From: Fennellomyces sp. T-0311
Taxonomy: Eukaryota; Mucoromycota; Mucoromycetes; Mucorales; Lichtheimiaceae
Assembly (NCBI GenBank): GCA_025266875.1
Contig: JALLLT010000001.1
Location: forward strand, 1,922,001-1,986,000
Reading direction: 5' to 3'
DNA length: 64,000 nucleotides
Numbering within the stretch: position 1 is the stretch's first letter; each line of letters starts with the position of its first letter. The position numbers and the translations under genes are program-made. The notes below the pieces were generated by a model. It ran no database searches, was not told the DNA's origin, and saw only the letters and a list, made by a program, of their open reading frames with translations. Positions 60,312 to 64,000 of this stretch are shown here, one piece after another.

Positions 60312-60467
60312 GACTATACCCTGCCACTAAGGTTTGAACTTCTCTCTTGATGCAATCTTCTCCCCTTTGTTTCATACATTTCAACTAACTTGCTATAAAG
60401 GAGAACCCTATTCTTTTTCTCTTTCTTCCATCCCTTCTTCATTACTTTTTGGAAAAAAATAATCATT

Positions 60468-61361
60468 ATGGCAACTCTTGATTTCCTTGCAAGCGATATT
60501 GTGTTTCCATCGGACTCTAACGAGCCTAAACTGTCTGTCAATGCTTCATCCAAGCTACCAGACCCGGTTGATTGGTCCCTCCACGACTACTATAGCACTG
60601 CACTCGAAAAAAATTTTGTTCCAATCCATTCGTTGACGGACCTCCGCAAGCTCGAGCCAGTTCCTCAAAAAGAAGCATTCTACGACATGCCATCATTCAC
60701 TGTGCACAATTCCAATGATTCAAAGCCGCAACTGAGCGAGGACAAGGTGCTCTTGTTGCTAAGCATCCGAAAAGCAGTAGCAGCGGCATTGCCACAGCAA
60801 CAAGACAACAAGACGAAGCATGTATCATCAATGCTACCATCTCATCCACCTGCTTTGGAAGACCCGAAGGAGATCCGTGCGGCGCTTCGTGGTGCTCTGG
60901 AGTTGACCCAAAATGATATGCAGCACAACGGATTGGCACATCCGAATCGCATAGCACGTTCTGAATGGAAATGGGAGGACGAGATTTTGCATGACGCATT
61001 GGAATTACCTGTGGCAAGGGCCACTGATACCTCTACCTATCTCATTGATGATGACATAGACGATGATGAATCGCTCCCATACTGCAGTAGCGATGAAGAT
61101 GATGCAAGCTCGATTGCATACAGCATTTCACATGCACCCCCCATGCCTCCAGTCCATTTCGACTCGGCTACCAACACAACTCTGGTGTCATCACGATCAT
61201 CATCCGTTACAGCAGCTTCTTCAACGCGTTGGTCAACTGTCATGGACAAAATCAAGTCAATTACCAAGCCATTCAAGTCATCCTCGGATAAACGATCCAA
61301 CAGCAGCGAGCAGCAACAAGGAGGCCTGCGGCGTTTCTTGGTTAAACGCCGTCAAAACTAA
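60468..61361 (+). CDS. Disordered acidic/Ser-rich protein of unknown function
   Basis: Single exon of 297 aa, MATLDFLASDIVFPSDSNEP at the start. Residues about 90-180 are helix-prone (DKVLLLLSIRKAVAAAL; KEIRAALRGALELTQNDM; SEWKWEDEILHDALELPV). An acidic block (DDDIDDDESLPYCSSDEDD) follows at about 195-215, then a Ser-rich stretch, and a basic C-terminus (FLVKRRQN). ATG context and a pyrimidine-rich leader support the start. Acidic plus Ser-rich composition suggests a regulatory or phosphoprotein, but no domain is recognised. Its frame is long and codon-like compared with all neighbours. Confidence 0.75.
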   Translation: MATLDFLASDIVFPSDSNEPKLSVNASSKLPDPVDWSLHDYYSTALEKNFVPIHSLTDLRKLEPVPQKEAFYDMPSFTVHNSNDSKPQLSEDKVLLLLSIRKAVAAALPQQQDNKTKHVSSMLPSHPPALEDPKEIRAALRGALELTQNDMQHNGLAHPNRIARSEWKWEDEILHDALELPVARATDTSTYLIDDDIDDDESLPYCSSDEDDASSIAYSISHAPPMPPVHFDSATNTTLVSSRSSSVTAASSTRWSTVMDKIKSITKPFKSSSDKRSNSSEQQQGGLRRFLVKRRQN

Positions 61362-64000
61362 ACTGACCTTTTTAGATCGGCAACTCCCCATTTCCCCTCA
61401 TCATTCTTGTACATTTTTTCATTCATGTAGATAGCATGTGTAACTTTTTTTTTCGCACTTGAAGCAGGACTCGCGAAAAAATTCACTCCTTTCATTTACC
61501 CACAGTGCCGTTTCCCAAACAACCTTTCTCCCATAACTTCGCATTTCTATACTTCTCATGCTCTCTAAACTTCCGTTCTACTGTACCAAAGCCTTTTTTC
61601 TTATTTCCTATACGCATTTATAAAGCATAAAGAGGTGCTTTCTCTTTCGTAGTATGTAAAACGTAATAAACTTCATTTTTACATGATGCATCAACCCAAA
61701 TTTGGTAATGTGTGCAACATAATTGGTTATGTTATTGTTTGTGCGGCCTTACCCCCACCCTGCTACGCCCTTCGGCCACGTCGGAAGATGTCTTCCGAAC
61801 ACCTTGGATGTCTTTGGCGTAACAGAACCCCATGATGGGTTCTTCTTTAAATGGCATCATTAAACCGAGTAAGTTATACAATGGAAGTGCCACAATAAGT
61901 GTTTTGTGCTTATTCAACTTGTGGCCCCGGCTGCCACACCTTCTGTGATGCTGAACCGGTTTTTTTCGAGATGATGCATGTTCTGTCAACCTTCTTTTAT
62001 CTATTTTTTACAAACACGACTAAAGACAGAATTGATCTCTAAAAAACGATTCCCTATCAACATACCCCGTACCTGATTTCTTTCTGCCATTTATCACATT
62101 GGAATTACGCCCAATTTTTCCAAGAGTCATAGTAGTAAATATACAAGGCCACTTTGTACTACAATGACGAAGTTTTTGGGCACCAACGCATAGTACGACA
62201 AAGAATTCCCCTTAGCACAGCCAAGAATTTTGTTTATGCATGAACGAAGTGATACAGCATCGTTAGAATAAAAAAAATACGTTATACATCAGCCCATCTT
62301 TTCCGATTCAAAAAAAAAGGTATGACAATACAGTTGCCGTCTTCCGTCCTTTAATATTAACATTTAGGAAGAAGGTGTGTACCAAGCGGCACGTCGGGTT
62401 GCTCGTAATAAATATAATTGCATTGGAACCGGTACCTCTTTTTGGTTATACATCATTAGTGAGTGGCGCGTACTACAGATAAACAAATATCTTAGTTCCT
62501 CCTGATTGTCTTTATTGGAAAAGATTCGACGGAAAAAATATGTCTTAACTAAGCCTGTAGGACAAGCATGTGCAAGCGAATGTTTGCTCGACTATCAGCC
62601 GAGTTCCACTGACCAAGGCCATATTGAAATAATTCCTGTTGAGGTCGTTCGGCACCGTCCATTCGTAGTATTAGTACTTTGATCATATGAAAGTAAAAGG
62701 CGGCGCGTAGTGTGCATCATGCCTATACTTCGCGCCTCCGTTATTAACCTATTTTCCCTGCTTCGTTTCAGACGTGCATAAAGTTTAGTGCTGATCAGAC
62801 CATATCTTAGATCTCGCTGCTGCTTCCATGATAACTAAGGTTTAGTACTAGAGTTGAGTGGCGCAAGCCAAGGTATCGTCAAGCAGTTGTGAGATCTCTA
62901 TAATCATGTGCAGTTGAACTTGATCGCCATGGTGATTGCATTGCAAGGAAAACAACTGCGCCAACAGTTAAAAGAACACGGGCCAATGCCAGTTGCAAGT
63001 TATTGGCCTAATATATTTTGTGAGCTAGTAAAGTTTGATTGGGTTAACGCTACAGACTAGGTTATATCTACACCATGAATTCTGGGTAAAAGGAGATGGC
63101 TGAGTTATGCTACTGTGTACATTCCTTGTACCTTAACATGATGTAGCTTGCATGAATAGTAAGCTACTCAAATATGGAAATCGTAGAAACAGTAAATGAT
63201 GATATTTGTCGCCAATGTTACGATGCCTATTTCATATCTTCGTATAATCTGTATGTCTAATAGAAGAACAGCTCGCTATTAGACCGCAGCTGTTAGGCCG
63301 CTTGTTATATGTATATCAGAAACCAGATGTTACGGTACCTAGGAGTGTAGAGATTATAGTGTGAGCGACCAGCGAGTAATCTGTTTTTAGCACAAGTAGC
63401 TTGATACCGTTGTGTAACAAGCTGACTCCTTGCCTTTTTATACCTGCCTACCAAATCAAAAAATAAAAGCACTTTGTAGTAGGTACAAGATGCCAGTGGC
63501 TTGCTTAATATCAACTGTCATTGCTTATTCTCAGTATTTCCATGTGCGAAAACCGTTATGGATAATGTGTCCGCTGGATCCCTTCGTATTTAAATTTTTG
63601 TTGCTTAAACCATCAACTTGGTCCGTTCACTAGTAACTTATTTTTTGTATGACGTAATTTGGCAACAAATGAACCCATCAAGTTTCATTAGTTGCGTACT
63701 TGACAATACACCTGCATCGAGCATGAAATTGGGGGCATCTATTCAATTATTGTCGAAGATGCTCGCAGAGATATGTTAACCTAGCGGACGGACTAACTGC
63801 GGACTGATGGAGTTTCGTTGACGTGGACTGGGAACAAGTGTAGAAGTGTGGTGCAAATACGCCATTTGGTGTATGTTAATTTAGTATTCAACAGTGCTAA
63901 GCAAGTTGCGTATTATCTCGCTTCCTTTTTCCTCTTTATTTTATGGTAGAAAAAAGAAACTTGCATCTCCATTCCTTCGTCACCCAGACAGAGGAAATAC
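61362..64000. other. Intergenic, right edge
   Basis: No convincing gene. A possible transposon relic lies at 61732-61989 (-). AATAAA near 61666 may end the upstream gene. Other frames are short and unremarkable. Confidence 0.45.
61732..61989 (-). pseudogene. Possible zinc-knuckle-like transposon relic
   Basis: An 85-codon frame containing PVQHHRRCGSRGHKLNKHKT, which resembles a CxxC...H...C knuckle of fungal transposon proteins with some ligands lost. The rest (YNLLGLMMPFKEEPIMGF) is unrecognised. The frame is isolated with no neighbours. It could be chance. Confidence 0.25.

Noticed and set aside
1..64000. CRISPR array, prokaryotic operon or phage features
   Set aside because: The DNA is eukaryotic, with spliced genes; no regularly spaced direct repeats of that kind were seen.

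Overview
The window is nuclear DNA of a filamentous fungus. It is AT-rich, with short GT-AG introns (about 45-80 nt), small exons, TATA boxes close to start codons and sparse genes. The repertoire (an expanded CYP52/CYP86-like P450 family, an expanded hormone-sensitive-lipase-type esterase family, TPR-F-box-LRR proteins and a Bud4/anillin-type protein) fits an early-diverging lineage, most likely Mucoromycota/Mucorales. That placement is inference; no rRNA or other marker gene is present.

Layout. 0.8-5.3 kb: two P450 genes (- strand). 7.7-13.1 kb: three alpha/beta-hydrolase genes (+). 13.5-15.6 kb: an intact TPR-F-box-LRR gene (-). 15.8-17.7 kb: degenerate coding relics and a 147-bp MITE. 17.9-23.2 kb: two more P450 genes (+). 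23.3-27.8 kb: mostly empty, with a frameshifted unknown ORF and a GC-rich dispersed repeat. 27.9-29.9 kb: a second TPR-F-box-LRR gene (-). 30.9-35.6 kb: three more hydrolases (+), with a second MITE between two of them. 35.8-41.3 kb: two damaged TPR-F-box-LRR copies (-), one a pseudogene and one with a single nonsense codon. 41.4-45.6 kb: a second GC-rich repeat copy and no clear gene. 45.6-46.9 kb: a seventh hydrolase whose nucleophile serine codon is a threonine codon. 47.1-53.3 kb: an unrelated, denser block with an ankyrin plus Bud4/anillin-like protein (-), a coiled-coil protein (+) and a small Cys-rich protein (-). 53.3-60.4 kb: no convincing gene. 60.5-61.4 kb: a disordered acidic/Ser-rich protein. 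The remainder is intergenic.

How it fits together. The left 46 kb is a birth-and-death array in which three families were amplified together: four microsomal P450s, seven cytosolic-type esterases and four SCF-type F-box proteins. Oxidation by P450s and ester hydrolysis by HSL-type enzymes could act on the same lipophilic or xenobiotic compounds, but nothing in the sequence shows a shared substrate. Decay is visible: a frameshifted esterase end, an esterase without its serine nucleophile, a nonsense-bearing F-box gene and an F-box pseudogene. Exon structures were rebuilt by hand by comparing paralogs. In six hydrolases, the third P450, the ankyrin gene and the coiled-coil gene the summed exons are divisible by three; in the seventh hydrolase (30.9 kb) the sum ends at the frameshift-induced stop.
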